A stretch of 64,000 bases of DNA from Eucommia ulmoides (Eukaryota; Streptophyta; Magnoliopsida; Garryales; Eucommiaceae). Both the position numbers and the translations under genes were made by a program. Location of the stretch: contig CM028338.1 in assembly GCA_016647705.1 (NCBI GenBank), forward strand, positions 21,969,577 to 22,033,576. Direction: 5' to 3'. The notes under the pieces are model-generated. The model ran no database searches. It was given only the letters and a program-made list of their open reading frames with translations, and was not told the DNA's origin. Below are positions 1 to 12,000 of this stretch, piece by piece. Numbering within the stretch: the first letter of the stretch is position 1; each line of letters begins with the position of its first letter.

Positions 1-4
1 ATTC

Positions 5-205
5 TTGGCAAGATTTGAGAGTGTTTTTGAAGTGAAATGCTTAGAAAATCCCTACACCCGAGAGATAATTTTGAGACTAGAGAGAGAAGGTATGAGTTCA
101 AGCCTTGATTTGAATGAAAACAAGTTACTATTTATAGGAAATGGGTACCCTGAGCATTGGGAAATATGTAGGCATATCCAACCTGTTTCTCAAGCTGTGT
201 TTTGA
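5..205 (+). other. Short ORF of unknown nature at the window edge
   Basis: An open frame of 66 codons starts at the first available ATG and may extend off the left edge. It is mildly charged with no signal peptide, membrane segment or motif I recognise. It could be the last exon of a gene lying to the left or a retroelement remnant. No splice acceptor or upstream sequence is available to decide, so I assign no function. Confidence 0.2.
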
Positions 206-737
206 CTAGGTATGACCCTTTGATGTCTCTTACTCTTAGGGTTAGAACCAAATAATGAAGATTTACTTAAATTCTCTAAGTAATCATTATATTTTGTAAT
301 ATTTGCTAAATCTTAGAAATATCTTAGCAATCATTGTTCATCATGTGTTATTAAATACTTGATGTGATGTTTTTCGATTCGATTTGCTTGCTAAGTACTA
401 GTTACTCAAGGTAATCTAGTTACTTCATTTGAAAATATCTCTTTACATTTAATGTGTTCAATGAATGTAGTTTCTACATATCATTCATGCATTTACTGCA
501 ATGATTTGATGTTGATTGGATGGGAATTTAATGCTTTGATGGGGTGAGAATTGATCCGGTTAACCTTATAACCACTAGTTACTTTTGAAGTAAATAATTT
601 TTTTTAAGATATTTTGGTGAAATATCTTCCTCGTAAATGCTTGATGTGACCTTGACTTGATGAGTCATTTATTGCATGATATGATAGAAAATTGGTTCGG
701 TTAGTTTTGTAATCGTTAGTTACTTTCAAGTAACTTA
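206..737. repeat. Diverged tandem units with a GTTACTTTCAAGTAAC core
   Basis: Three or four strongly diverged units of roughly 100-170 bp recur here. Each ends in an inverted motif built from GTTACT and AGTAAC, near 400-425, 565-595 and 708-735. A further related unit lies at about 1785-1915, on the far side of the possible MITE at 738-1750. I see no gene in this stretch. Confidence 0.4.
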
Positions 738-1750
738 GGGCCCATTAGGTAACCGTTTCGTGGTCATCCCATGCAGTGGAATAAGAATGGGATGGGATGA
801 GATGAGATGAGAATTTTATTTTCTTCTTGGGAACATAATCACTTTTGGTAACAATAATTTTTTTTTTAGATCTGGGAATAGAATCGCATTTGGTAACGAT
901 TTTATCCAAGAAATCAAGAACGAATCTTAAACCACAAATTCGAGAACAAATTCAAGAACAAACCCTAAACCACAAATTGAAGAACAAATCCAAGAACATA
1001 TTCGATTTCGAACTTTCATTTCAAATTTCATTTCCAGTTCATTTCCAAGAACATATTTGATTTCGAACTTCATTTCCACATAATCCTATGAAATCTGTTC
1101 CGAAATCGATTTTGATTTTGAAACCCTATTTCAATTTCAAAATCAAAATTGAAATAGCAAATCGAAATCGATTTCGATTTCGAAATTCTATTTCAATTTG
1201 AACCTTTAGGGTTTCGATTTTGAAATCGAAATCGAAACTCTGTTTTGATTCAATTTTGAAATTGAAACAACAAATCAATTTCGATTTCAATTTTAAAATC
1301 GAAATCGAAACCAAAGACGCGAAGCGGACAAAGCATACAAAGCAGACAATGAGTGAAATGGCATGAAGCAGACAAGCACGACGACGAAGAACCAAACGAA
1401 GGTGAAGAACAATGAAGACGGGCACGAATGACGAAGAACCAGACAAAGAACGAACAACGAAGGTAAAGAACAATGACGAGCGATGACGATGATGACGAAG
1501 GACAATGAGGAAGTCGAAGATGATGTCGAAGGTGATGAAGGACGAAGGTGATGGAAGTGAGTAGACGAGAAGAAGAACGAATGAAGAACAAAAAAGAAGA
1601 AAAAAAAAAAAGATGGCTACAAAGTTTGAAAGCTAGTCTCACTAACAAATCTAAAAATTCACTTCGTGTCATTTTTTAAGAATGGGAATGGAATGAGAAA
1701 TCTTGGGCACAACTTTTTTTTGTTTCTCAAGCGCAAATCTAAAAATTCAC
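738..1750. mobile_element. Possible PIF/Harbinger-like MITE, 3' end unclear
   Basis: A TTA trinucleotide at 735-737 is followed by GGGCCCATTAGGTAACC. That resembles the termini of plant PIF/Harbinger-type MITEs, which duplicate TWA on insertion. Inside are sub-terminal GGGATGAGAT repeats and 'aatc(g/a)c(t/a)tttggtaac' motifs, also seen in the element at 58866-59936. Next come a GAAATC-rich stretch and a GA-rich stretch. I cannot find a matching inverted end on the right. The right limit is set where the purine-rich stretch and a second 'aaaaattcactccatgtc' motif stop, so it is approximate. Confidence 0.4.
1085..1320. repeat. Cryptic GAAATC/GATTTC repeat array
   Basis: About 230 bp consist almost wholly of interrupted GAAATC and its complement GATTTC, including perfect palindromes of the type ATCGATTTCGAT. 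Both orientations alternate, so a single strand could fold back. The long minus-strand open frames across 1126-1672 are a by-product of this low-complexity sequence. Confidence 0.6.
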
Positions 1751-2425
1751 TCCATGTCTTTTGTTTCAAAAGATCTCCTCATTAAATGCTCATTAACGAG
1801 GCATTTAATGCTTGACTAGACTTTGATGTGATAGACCTTGAATGCTTGTCATGATGATATTTGGTTTGGTTGGTTTTGAACCATACTTTTAAACATTAAT
1901 TACTTTGAGTAATTAGATTGTCATGGTACATTCTTTCGTTTAATCAAGGCTTTTGGCTTGATTTATTGAAGATTAATACTTTAAACAAAAAAATAAAGAA
2001 GTATTTTTTGTGTCAAAAAAATAAAACCGGTGATAATAAAAGTTTCAAGAATCAAAACGGGAAACAAAGATAATTGGTGAAATTTCCTTAAATTAAAGGA
2101 TAGTAATTAATTTTTATTCAAATTAAAAGTGATTTCATGAAAATAAACTTTTAATAATGTCATTTGAGTCCTTCTTAACTTTAGGAATTTTGAGATTGAT
2201 TCGAAATTTTTACTTATATCGAATTCAAACAAATTGACAATTTTATGTATTTTTTTGTAGTATCCAATGGAATCTAAGCCAGAAATTTGTTCCCTTTAAA
2301 TCTTAATTTAAAGTTTATCTGAGCTTGCACTTTAGATATGATACTAAATGAGCGAAACAAAATGCGATGTCTACAAATGGTCACCCCCTTTGACAAATTT
2401 TTTCTAGTAAAAATAAATAAATGTC
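1751..2425. other. AT-rich intergenic stretch without a gene
   Basis: It holds one diverged copy of the repeat unit described upstream (about 1785-1915) and otherwise AT-rich sequence. No open frame, splice pattern or element terminus was found. Confidence 0.5.
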
Positions 2426-2426
2426 C

Positions 2427-2430
2427 TTGT

Positions 2431-2470
<40 letters not shown>
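2427..2470. repeat. (TG)n/(TA)n microsatellite
   Basis: An uninterrupted GT run of about 30 bp passes into a short TA run. It is a simple compound microsatellite. Confidence 0.9.
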
Positions 2471-2472
<2 letters not shown>

Positions 2473-2539
2473 TCATTTTTAAATTCACTAACACCTCTTA
2501 TTTTTTGAAATATACTTTTTACCCCTGAATTTTAAAGCA

Positions 2540-2870
2540 AGTCGGAAAAAAGGCAAGCAAGACAGCGAAGGAGTTAGTGCATTGATGCCGGGAATACACA
2601 CTCTCTCTTTCTCTTTGAAGGAATCCGCATGGAAGGCCGGGGGCGGGGAAAGCTAAATCTCGAACTGTCGAAAGAGGCATAAGCTGAAGTTGCAAGCAGA
2701 GATTTTGAAATCGGAGGATTGATTACATTTATTGGCACCTCCACCCCACCTTCCCACAGGAATCCTTTGCCGCCCCAACAACCAAGGCACGGATCAGTCG
2801 GAGCACCCCAAACCCGCTAGTATTTTTCTCTTTTCCTACCTTTATATAGGCTAGCTTAAAAATATGTAGT
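2540..2870. other. GC-rich patch, possible promoter or 5' leader
   Basis: Within AT-rich surroundings this stretch is clearly richer in G+C. It holds a CT run (about 2600-2620), a GGGGGCGGGG motif near 2638-2648, C-rich blocks near 2740-2790 and a TATATA-like sequence at about 2842-2848. That combination resembles a plant core promoter or untranslated leader. I find no convincing coding exon after it, only the 63-codon open frame at 2874-3065, which lacks any known motif. It may be a dead promoter or a fragment carried by a transposon. Confidence 0.25.
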
Positions 2871-3264
2871 TTTTTGTTTTGCACAACTTCTATCTTTCTT
2901 GCCGCTTGTCATTGTCGTCGCTCTTGCATTCGTAGTCGTTGTCACTCTTGCCGCTCATTGTCATCTTTGATTGTTGCTATCCTTATCACCTTTTTTGCCG
3001 ATACCTTCTTCAATTTCTTCCTATTCTTTCGCGACCACAACTTCTTCCTACTTAAATCTAATTAGATCTGGCCAATTTTCCAAGATCTGGATAGATCTGC
3101 CAAGATTTGACTAGATCTGTGTGACTTTTTTTTTTTTTTCGAATTAATTGCGATTTCTTATTATTCTTTAACATTTTTTTATTTCGGTTGTGGTTTCTTC
3201 TACATTTTTTGTTTGAATTTTTCTCATTTGATTTATAAGACATGAAATAAGCATAGAAGAGAAC

Positions 3265-4446
3265 TAATTTGGATTTATGCCCAGCTGATTAACCACTGAA
3301 GACATCTATTTACTCAAGAGATTAATGAAAAAATATAGAGATAAAAAGAAAGATTTACATATGGTATTTGTGGACCTAGAGAAGGCTTACGATTGGGTAT
3401 CCATAGAAGTTTTGTGGTGGGGATTAGAAAAGAAACATGTATCCAACGTATATATTAAGGTAATTAAGGATATGCATGAAAAATAAAGTCACTATTGTTC
3501 GAACAAGAGGAGGCGATACTTGTACATTTCCTATTAATATAGGCTTACATCAAGGATCATCTTTAAGTCCTTACTTATTCGTTCTAGTGATGGATGGGCT
3601 AACAAAACATATCTAATATGGAGTACCTTGGAGTATATTATTTGCGGATGACATAGTACTAATTGATTTAAATAAATCGGTCTTGATACTAAGTTAGAAA
3701 GATGAAGAGAACCGTTAGAGTCTAAAGGCTTGAAGGTTAATAGAAACAAGACGGAATGTATGCATTGTAATTTAAGTAATGTCAGAAGAGATGATGGTGC
3801 GGTCAAAATTGGAGATGAGGAGGTTCCCTAGGTGAATTATTTTAGATATTTAGGTTCAATGATCTAGAGTAATGGCAAAATCGAGGATGATATTACTCAT
3901 AGAGTCAATACTGGATGATTGAAGTGGAGAAGTACAGTTGGGGTGATATGCGATCGTAGGATACCATTGAAACTCAAAGAAAAATTCTACAAAACTGCAA
4001 TAAGACCGGTGCTTTTGTATGATTTAAAATGTTGGGCAGTAAAAACAAAGTATGTCTAGAAAATTAATGTAACAAAAATGAAGATGTTATGGTGGATGAG
4101 TGGGAAGACGAGAATAAGTAAAATTAAGAATAAAACAATTCCAGAGAATCTAGAAATAGCATCCATCGATGCGAAGGTGAGAGATAATCATTTACAGTAG
4201 TTTGGACATGTGTATAGAAGACCCATAAAAACACTAGTGAAAAAATGCGATTTAGTTCAAGTGTGGGAGGCAACTAGAGGGAAAGGTAAGCCTAAGAAGA
4301 CTTGGGACGAGACTATTAGAACGAATTTTATGACATTAAACTTGACTAAGAGGATGACCCTTGATCGTTCATTATGGTGTAAATGGATTCATGTAACCGA
4401 CTCCATTTAAGTGGAACAAAGGTTTAGTTGTTGTTGTTGTTGTTGA
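3265..4446 (+). mobile_element. RTE-clade LINE, 5'-truncated relic
   Basis: Translated in several frames, the stretch gives the C-terminal half of a plant RTE-type LINE protein. First come the reverse-transcriptase blocks around VFVDLEKAYDWV (about 3365-3400) and GLHQGSSLSPYLF (about 3543-3585). The catalytic FADD box follows at about 3640-3655. The downstream region ends in a frame at 4210-4410 with DLVQVWEATRGKGKPKKTWD. The element ends in (GTT)n at 4422-4446, the usual 3' tail of plant RTE elements. The endonuclease is missing, so this is a 5'-truncated copy. In-frame stops and frame changes show it is dead. A near full-length relative lies on the other strand at about 47476-50577. Confidence 0.85.
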
Positions 4447-5990
4447 TTTGTGAATCTGCAAATCAAATGTAAATCTGCAAATTAATGCAAATTGATTTAT
4501 TTTGCGAATCTACAAATCAACTGCGAATTTGATTTATTTAGCAATTTCTTCTTTGATTTGATTAGATTTTTTTTTAAGAATTTGCATTATATATCGTTAA
4601 TTGTTGGTAAATTTTCATTTGTTTTTGAAATTTTAAGTGGAATCATTTAATTAGTGGAATTGTTAATATTAGGTAGAATTACAAAATTTTAGTGGAATGA
4701 TGTTTGTTGATTTTTTTGTAATGAATTTGTTTATAAATGATTAAGATCTTTTATGAACATATACTCAAAATCCTTTCGTTTTAATTGTTTGTAATTTTTC
4801 ATTAGCTTTGAATTTTTTTATTGGAATTGTATTGATTTCGGTGGAATTGGTTGATTTGAGTGGAATTGTGTAATTTGAATATTATGTTAAATTGTTTGAT
4901 TTAAGTGTGATTGTGTAATTTTGACTAGAATCATATATTATATATTAAAAGTGGAAACTAAAAGTAGGAATGAATCACAACTCAAACAAGTTATCTCCCT
5001 AATGTCTTTATTCTTATCAAATCAATGATCAAGATCTTCATTCCCACTATTTGACCCTAGATCTTCTAAGAACTATCCACCCCTACTTTTTTTAAATGTA
5101 CATTTTCACCCCTTTATTTTTAAGAAAAATCAATTACAATTTTTAAAATTTCATATACTCTTCCTCTAATTTATATAAATTTAAAGTGAACCTCTAAAAA
5201 AATTATCCATTAAAAAATGTTGTATGTTTTCTGTCATGTATAGATCAAGAATCAAAATTATAACATCAAAATATTTAAATTAAAAATATATATTAATATA
5301 TTTTTTCTAGACTTGTATATTATGTAGGCCTAAAACTAGTTGTTTTGATTTTAGTGGAATTAGTTTGATTTGAGCATAATTATGTACTTTGAATATCATG
5401 TAAAATTGTTTGATTTTAATGTAAATTTTGGAGAAAATATTTTGATTTCAAGAGAATTGGTTGATTTGAGTGGAATTCTATAATTTGAATATTATGTGAA
5501 ATTGTTTGATTTAGTGGAATCGCTTAATTTTAATGGGATTGTTAACATAAGTAAAATTATAAAAAATTAATTGAATCACATTTTTAAAATTTTAGATATT
5601 ATGAAAAGTAAAATAAAATTAAATGGAATATATATAAAGGTATTTATGATATTTAAATAAAAATTGTATTTAAAAAAAAAAAGAAGCAAAATGAAATAGA
5701 ATTTTTACTAAAAAGATAAGATTTCAGTAAAATTTAAAAAATGAAGTAGAATTGGGGCTTTTATTTTTATTTTTTTCTGTTCGGTTGGAATAAAATTGGT
5801 AACACGACAAGGAAATGATTCACGAAGTTTTTTTTCACTGAATTTTGTTTCTTGTTATATTCTATTGGATGTTGCTGATTATTTGATATATTTCTTTTAC
5901 TTCCATTGCATTCACTCGGTGGATTAGTGATTTAAATTTCGTCGGGTTTGTTGTTCGTGATATTGGTTTCGATCTCAGTGATAATAGGAT
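4447..5990. repeat. AT-rich spacer with diverged GGAATT-TTGATT repeats
   Basis: Units built from 'ggaattg', 'ttgatttgagtggaatt' and 'taatttgaatattatgt' recur at about 4800-4930, 5335-5420 and 5450-5530. A different AT-rich block at about 4930-5330 separates them, as if an insertion split an older tandem array. The last 200 bp before 6001 would be the promoter and leader of the host gene. I see no clear TATA box there. Confidence 0.4.
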
Positions 5991-6000
5991 CGGGAAGAAA

Positions 6001-6058
6001 ATGGAGGAAAATTTTATTTTGCGGAACGAGGCTTCAGCTAGTGCTGGGACTTCGGATG
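6001..6058 (+). CDS. Exon 1 (start exon) of the R3HCC1L-like gene
   Basis: ATG at 6001 opens an acidic stretch (MEENFILRNEASASAGTSD) and stops at a GTTAGT donor, leaving one base of a Gly codon. The phase fits the next exon. No in-frame ATG lies nearby upstream, but the start is chosen only on phase and composition. Confidence 0.5.
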
Positions 6059-9000
6059 GTTAGTTCTATGTTCTTGAATTTGGCTTCTGTATGTTTTTCT
6101 TACTTGTGGCCTTGATTTCCCTTTCTTTTCTAATGCTATAACTTAACTTGCATATGGTTTTGGCTGCTATAGAAGCTCACCGCGTTGAAATCCATTGGAG
6201 AGATAAGAGAGAAATTCAATTGAGAAGATGAGATATTGAATGAGATGATTACAACCCTTGATGTACAAAGTAAATACAGAAATATAGGTAGCTAACTCTT
6301 AGTTTGTTATTTAACAAGCATTTAGACTCTTCTTAAGGTCTGTTTACATTCCTCGGCAAGCTGAGCATTGGTGAAACCACGTGAAGCTTGAGTTCCAAGT
6401 TGTGGAACCGAGGAGAAGAGAGTGGTTTAATGAAAATATCCTCAACTTGTTGAGAACTTGAAACATTGGATAACATAAGTTGTTTGTTGAGCCCTTTCTC
6501 ACATAGGAAATGATAATCCACCTTTACGTGTTTTGTAAGTGCATGAAACGATGCATTGGCAGTACAAAACAGAAAGATGACATGCTGGATTGTGGGAGTA
6601 GGATGAGCAATATGGATACAATGTAGAAGACAGGTCAACCATATAACCTCCGTGTTTATGAGAGCTTTATATATCTTCAACAGAGGAACGAGCTATCGCT
6701 GCTTCTGGGAGTGCCAAGCAATGAGGCTTAAGCCCAAAAATATTAAAAAAAAAAAAAAAAAAAAACAGAAGTGAATTTGCCAGTTTTAGAATCCCTAGCC
6801 CAATTTGCATCTGTGTATGCATGAATATCACAACTATTCCTTGAGAATTGCAGCCCCTGAGATGTAAAGCCTACTTTAGGATTGATTTGAGAGTTCTGAA
6901 ATATTTATTTAGAGGCGCATGCATTTGTTGACAAAGTTGATTAACACCAAAGGGTATATTTGGCCTTATGATAGTGTATTGTAGAGCACTCACTATGCTT
7001 TTGAATTGAGTAGGATTAGGGCATGATTGATAATCCTCTGGGCTAGAAAGGGAATGTATATTGGCAATAGGGGTTGGGCTACATTTCATACCTGTTGTGT
7101 TAAGAAGATCAGGAATGGTTTTTGGCTTGATGAAGAAAGAAACTAGTAGAAATTGGTTCAACTTCAATGCCAAGAAGGTAGGAAAGATCTCCAAGGTCCT
7201 TCATTGTAAAGTTGGTGATTAATGCCCAAATAAGAAGTGACATTGTAGGAGAGCTACTGGCACTGATCAATATATCATCGACATAAATCAATAGGAGAGC
7301 AATATGAGCGATGATTGTGTGCCCAAATAAGGATGTATAAACATGACTTGATTTGAAGCCATAGCAAATGTGGAATTGAGAGAACAAGGAGAACCACTGT
7401 GTAGGAGCCTGCTTCAATCCATATAAGGCTTTGCTTAACTTGCAAACATGATGAGGATGTTGTTTGTCAACAAATTCCTGAGATTGAACCATAAAAACCT
7501 TCTTCTATGACCCCATGCAAAAAGACATTAGACACATCCTTTTGTTGGTGAAAGGGTTTCTTGAGGGCCTCAAATTTTGATTGGCTTAGGTTCAGAAGCA
7601 ATAGTTGTGGTCGTAGTGAGAGCTTATTTAAGATTAGGTTTGGAGACACTTATTTTTGGTCCAGTGATTACAGGATGAATAGGACTAGAAGGGTGATGTG
7701 AGGAATAGGCGTGTGAACTGGAACGTGAATGAGTTGATTCTAGTTGAGGTATAGTTGTCGAGTGTGAAAACAAGGGTGAAGGAGTGGATGAGAAGCAGTT
7801 TGACAGCTGTGGAGTGACATGTAAAGTGAGATTAGTGTGAAAATGTAATTCAATAGATTTCTACGTAGAAGACAAGAAAAAAGGTGAAAAGAAGTTTGAG
7901 GGTGAAAACGAGGAAGATGAGAACTAGGATCAATATGGACATGCAGTGTTGTTAGAGAGCCTGAGGGTTTTAGTGGGAATTTGGTTTCAAAGAATTTCAC
8001 ATGACTTGAAATGTGGACTTTTTGAGTTGATAAATCAAGACACCTATAACCCTTTGTGTTAGGTGAGTATCCAAGAAAGATGCACTTTACGGACCTTGAT
8101 TGTAACTTATGCTTGCTGTATGATCTTAACCTAGGGCAACATAAAGAAGTAAAGGTTCTAAAATGTTGATGCTTTTGACAAGCAGAATAAAAACTTAGGA
8201 TATGATATGGAAATCGATATATAAGATAGTTAGAAGTGGACAAGGCTTCCAGCCATAAAGTTTTAGGTACGCTAACTTAACTTAGGAGAGCAATGGAGGT
8301 CTCAACGAAGTGCTTATGCTTCCTCTCCACCACCCTTGTTCATGTGTGTGAGGGCATGGTCGTTGATGTAAAGTGCATTATGACTGGAGATGTTCACCAA
8401 AGGACTTGTTCGCAAACTTCAGACCAGAGTTTTAAAGACTTGAACTGTAGTATGAAATTGAGTAGAGACCATTGCAGTAAAGGCTTGACATTTAGTGAAG
8501 GTTTCATATTTCAATCTCAGTGGAAAACTACAACAAAGTTTAGACTGTTGATCTATGAAGCCAAGCAATATTTGAAACCAATTAGGAAAGGATCAGGAGG
8601 ACCCCAAATTACAATATAAACCAATTGAAAACTTTTATTGACAATGGTAGTAGAAACATGAAATAAAAATTTGTAACTTTTAGGTTGTGTTTGGATAAGG
8701 GATTTCTAGGAGGAATTTCATTTGGTTAGAGGATTTCAAAATCATTTTTTGACAAATCCCTTATTTGGGTTTGTTTGGGTTTTAAGAGGGAGGGATTTGT
8801 CAAATCCTTTTAGGAGTGAAGGGAAGGATTTTGAAATCCTTTTGGGAGAGGTTGCATTTGCCAAATCCTTCCTAGAGAGGATTTCACAAATGATCGTGGG
8901 TCTTCTTCTTCGTCGACTGAGACCACCTTCGTCTACTCTGTCCTAGATCGCGACCTCTTCTTCCAGAGCTTCCTCACGGTTTCGACCTCTCCACCGCCGT

Positions 9001-12000
9001 CGTTCAGTCTTCTCGACTTCTCCTTCGCATTGCTTCTTTGTCGATTCCTTCTTCGTCGTCCACCTCCTTTTTCATCGATTGCGATTTAGGTGCAGGGCCA
9101 TCGTCGATTTCACAAATCAAGACCTAGATTTGTCGATTCATTTGTTTTGGCTTCTTCATCGTTTGGCTTCATCGATTTGTCGTTTTGGCTTCGTCGATTC
9201 GTTTGTCTTTGTCTTTGCAGGTTTTAGGGTTCAATTTCGCCGTCCAATATGGTCTTCGTCTTCATCGCAGGTCGTTGTCGCCGTCCAATTTTGTCGCCGT
9301 CGCAAGTCGTTCAATTTCACCGTCCAATTTGCTCTTTGTCATAGGTTGTCGTCGCCGTCCAATTAGGGTTCTTTGTTTATTGTTCTTCATCCAATTTGGG
9401 ATTTTTTGAGAATTTTTGGCAATTTAGGATTCTTTGTTGATTGTTCTTCAGCCAATTTGGGATTTTTTGAGAATTTTTGTCTACGTTTAAGCTCTTTTGC
9501 CGACGTTCAAGCTCTGTTTATTTATTTATTTATTTTTTCTAGAAGTGGGATTAGAAAAAAAAAATGTTTACAATAAAATTGTTCCCATACATTTGTGTTT
9601 TAGTTCCAATAAATTTGTGTTTTAGTTTACAATAAATTTGTGTTCTAGTTCCAATAAAATTGTTCTAATAATTCTATTTTGTTCTCATAAATTTGTTGTT
9701 GAAATTTGGGATTAAAAGAAATATTGTTTACAAATACTTTACCTATCCAAATAAGGGAATTGTAAATTACGCGTTCAAATACTTCAGCTCAAATAATTAT
9801 CCAAATAAGGGATTTGTGAAATGAAAGTATTTCAAAATCCAAGATTTTGAAATCCCTTTATTTCACAAATTCCTTACCCAAACACAACCTTAGCCATGAC
9901 GTAGTGTTCACAAACAAATTTATGTAAAATAGTCAAAGCTTGTAAAAAATAGAGGGTGAGCCTTGGTTACAATGGTAAGGTAACTCCATTGTGACCTAGA
10001 GATCCCAGGTTCAAATCTTGGAAACAACTTCTATTTATGTAGGAGTAAGGCTGTGTACATCTGACCCTCCCCAAAGCCCGTAATGGCTGGACTTTGTGCA
10101 CTGGGCTGCCTTTTTAGTAGAAACTTGTAAAAAATGAGCTTATTGTTGCATGATGGACATGGTAGGATATCCCAATCTCATGTGTATTGCATCACTTGTG
10201 CTAGGCTTGATAGCTTGAAAGGCAGTAGGGGTAGAGAGGGTGGAATGAGTGATGGAAAATGAGTTGGAGTGCAAGTTCGACTTGAGTGGATAGAGTCCAT
10301 GATCACAATGGCCCTTGAACAATATTTTCTTGCAAGTATTGTCCTGAATAACATATCCATCAGAATTAAAAAGAATGGAACAATTGTTATCCACATTGCA
10401 TTTTTGCACATATAAAAATTTGAAAGCTATATGAACGACAACATAAAGCAAAATCATGTGTGTGTAGAAATAAGACCAGAACCAGAACCAGAATATTGAA
10501 TAGGAATTTTATTACCATTGCCCACAGCTCCCCTGCTGTACCTTGACAAGGCTGCATATTCTGAAGTCTGCTAGGATTATTTGTGAAATGATTATTTGCA
10601 CCAGTGTCCAACGACCAATTTTAGTCTTGCATAGGTTGCCTTGAGTTGTTGGGGGTATTGTATGATTGAGGACCAGCATAAGAGTCTGATTTCTCAACAG
10701 GGAACTGAGCCTAATTTTTTTTATACCAACACTCACGGGCTAAATGAATTGGTTTCTCACAAACTTGGCTAAAACTTGTGTCTGGGTTAGAGTGCCTCTC
10801 CCTCACCTGTGAAAAAAATTGATTGAAGTAGAGGACCTTCCATTAAAATTTTGATTATATCTACCACCCCCTCTTCGTCTATTGTTTTGATTTCTCCCTC
10901 TTCCTCTCGCTTAATTTTTTTTTGTTAAACACGGGGAAAGGTAGTGTATGGTGCATTGGGATCAATGTTTTGAGAGGAACTTGAGGGATTTGATGGCTTA
11001 TTTATAGCATTAGCTTTGAGTTAGCTATTTCTGAATGGTGAGAGAAATTGTCTTGGTAACGATAGAGGTTTTGAAAGATTCTAACTCCATCATGTCATCC
11101 ATCTAAAGCATACATTATGAGGTCTTCATCATCAGGATTGACTCCTGCAATGTCTAATGTGTACACAATAGTTTTATTGTTGTTTATATATTCGTCTATA
11201 GATTGAGTACCTTTAGAAATTGTTTGCAACTTCTTCTTTAGCCGATGAAGATGTGCTCTCGAAAGTGTGGTATGCCTTTCTTAAACAGCTGTTTGAGTAA
11301 TTGTTACAGTGAGCCATGTCTTCAGATGTTTGTCGATAGCCTCCCCCTTCAAGAACAATGGATTCAGGTCATGTTGCCCATGGAATCCGTAATGAATTGA
11401 GGTGGACGTTGTTTAGTTCCGAGTGACATGGATAAGAATCCATTCACACGGTGTTTACTTCTATAATCTAAGTACTCGACATTGCATAATTGGAGACAGA
11501 TTTGATTTGGATTAAATAATTTATGTTTGAGTAATTGTCATGGTGAACCATGTCTTCAGATGTTTGTCGATAGTCCCCCACTCCAGGAACAACAGATTCT
11601 AGTCATTTTTGCCCATGGAATCCGTAATGAATTGAGATGGCCATTCTTGAGTGCCGAGTAACATGGATAAGAATCCATTCGCATTGAGTATACTTCTAAT
11701 CTATGTACTCAACATTGCATAATTGGAGACAAGTTTGATTTGGATTAAATGATTTACATTCTTTAGCAAAAATATTCAGTCAAGGAAGTAGATCTTCTAC
11801 AGCCGTGATAGCTAAAAAGCAAATCAATTGAAAAATGAACAAAAAGGATGAAGATAACAGGATCCGGTCAATGGCATCAATGGGTGCTAGCATTTGAGAT
11901 CTGATACCATATAGAACTCCATTAGATAGATAAGATAGAAACTCAAGAGAGAAGTGAGAGACTGAATTGTATTGAGTGAAATGATTACAACCGTAGATGT

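Noticed and set aside
1126-1672. Overlapping minus-strand frames of 70-140 codons
   Set aside because: They run through GAAATC and GA-rich simple sequence; the predicted peptides are Phe/Ser/Leu-rich repeats in every frame.
6177-6185. A 5-bp target duplication for the intron-1 copia element
   Set aside because: The bases left of 6186 and right of 12106 (gccac) do not match at any plausible offset.
8293-8619. Plus-strand 108-codon frame
   Set aside because: It lies antisense to the copia integrase relic and has no domain of its own.
9951-10120. A functional tRNA gene at the polymerase III boxes
   Set aside because: The A and B boxes belong to a SINE. No cloverleaf with a paired acceptor stem can be drawn, and the copy is flanked by a target duplication.
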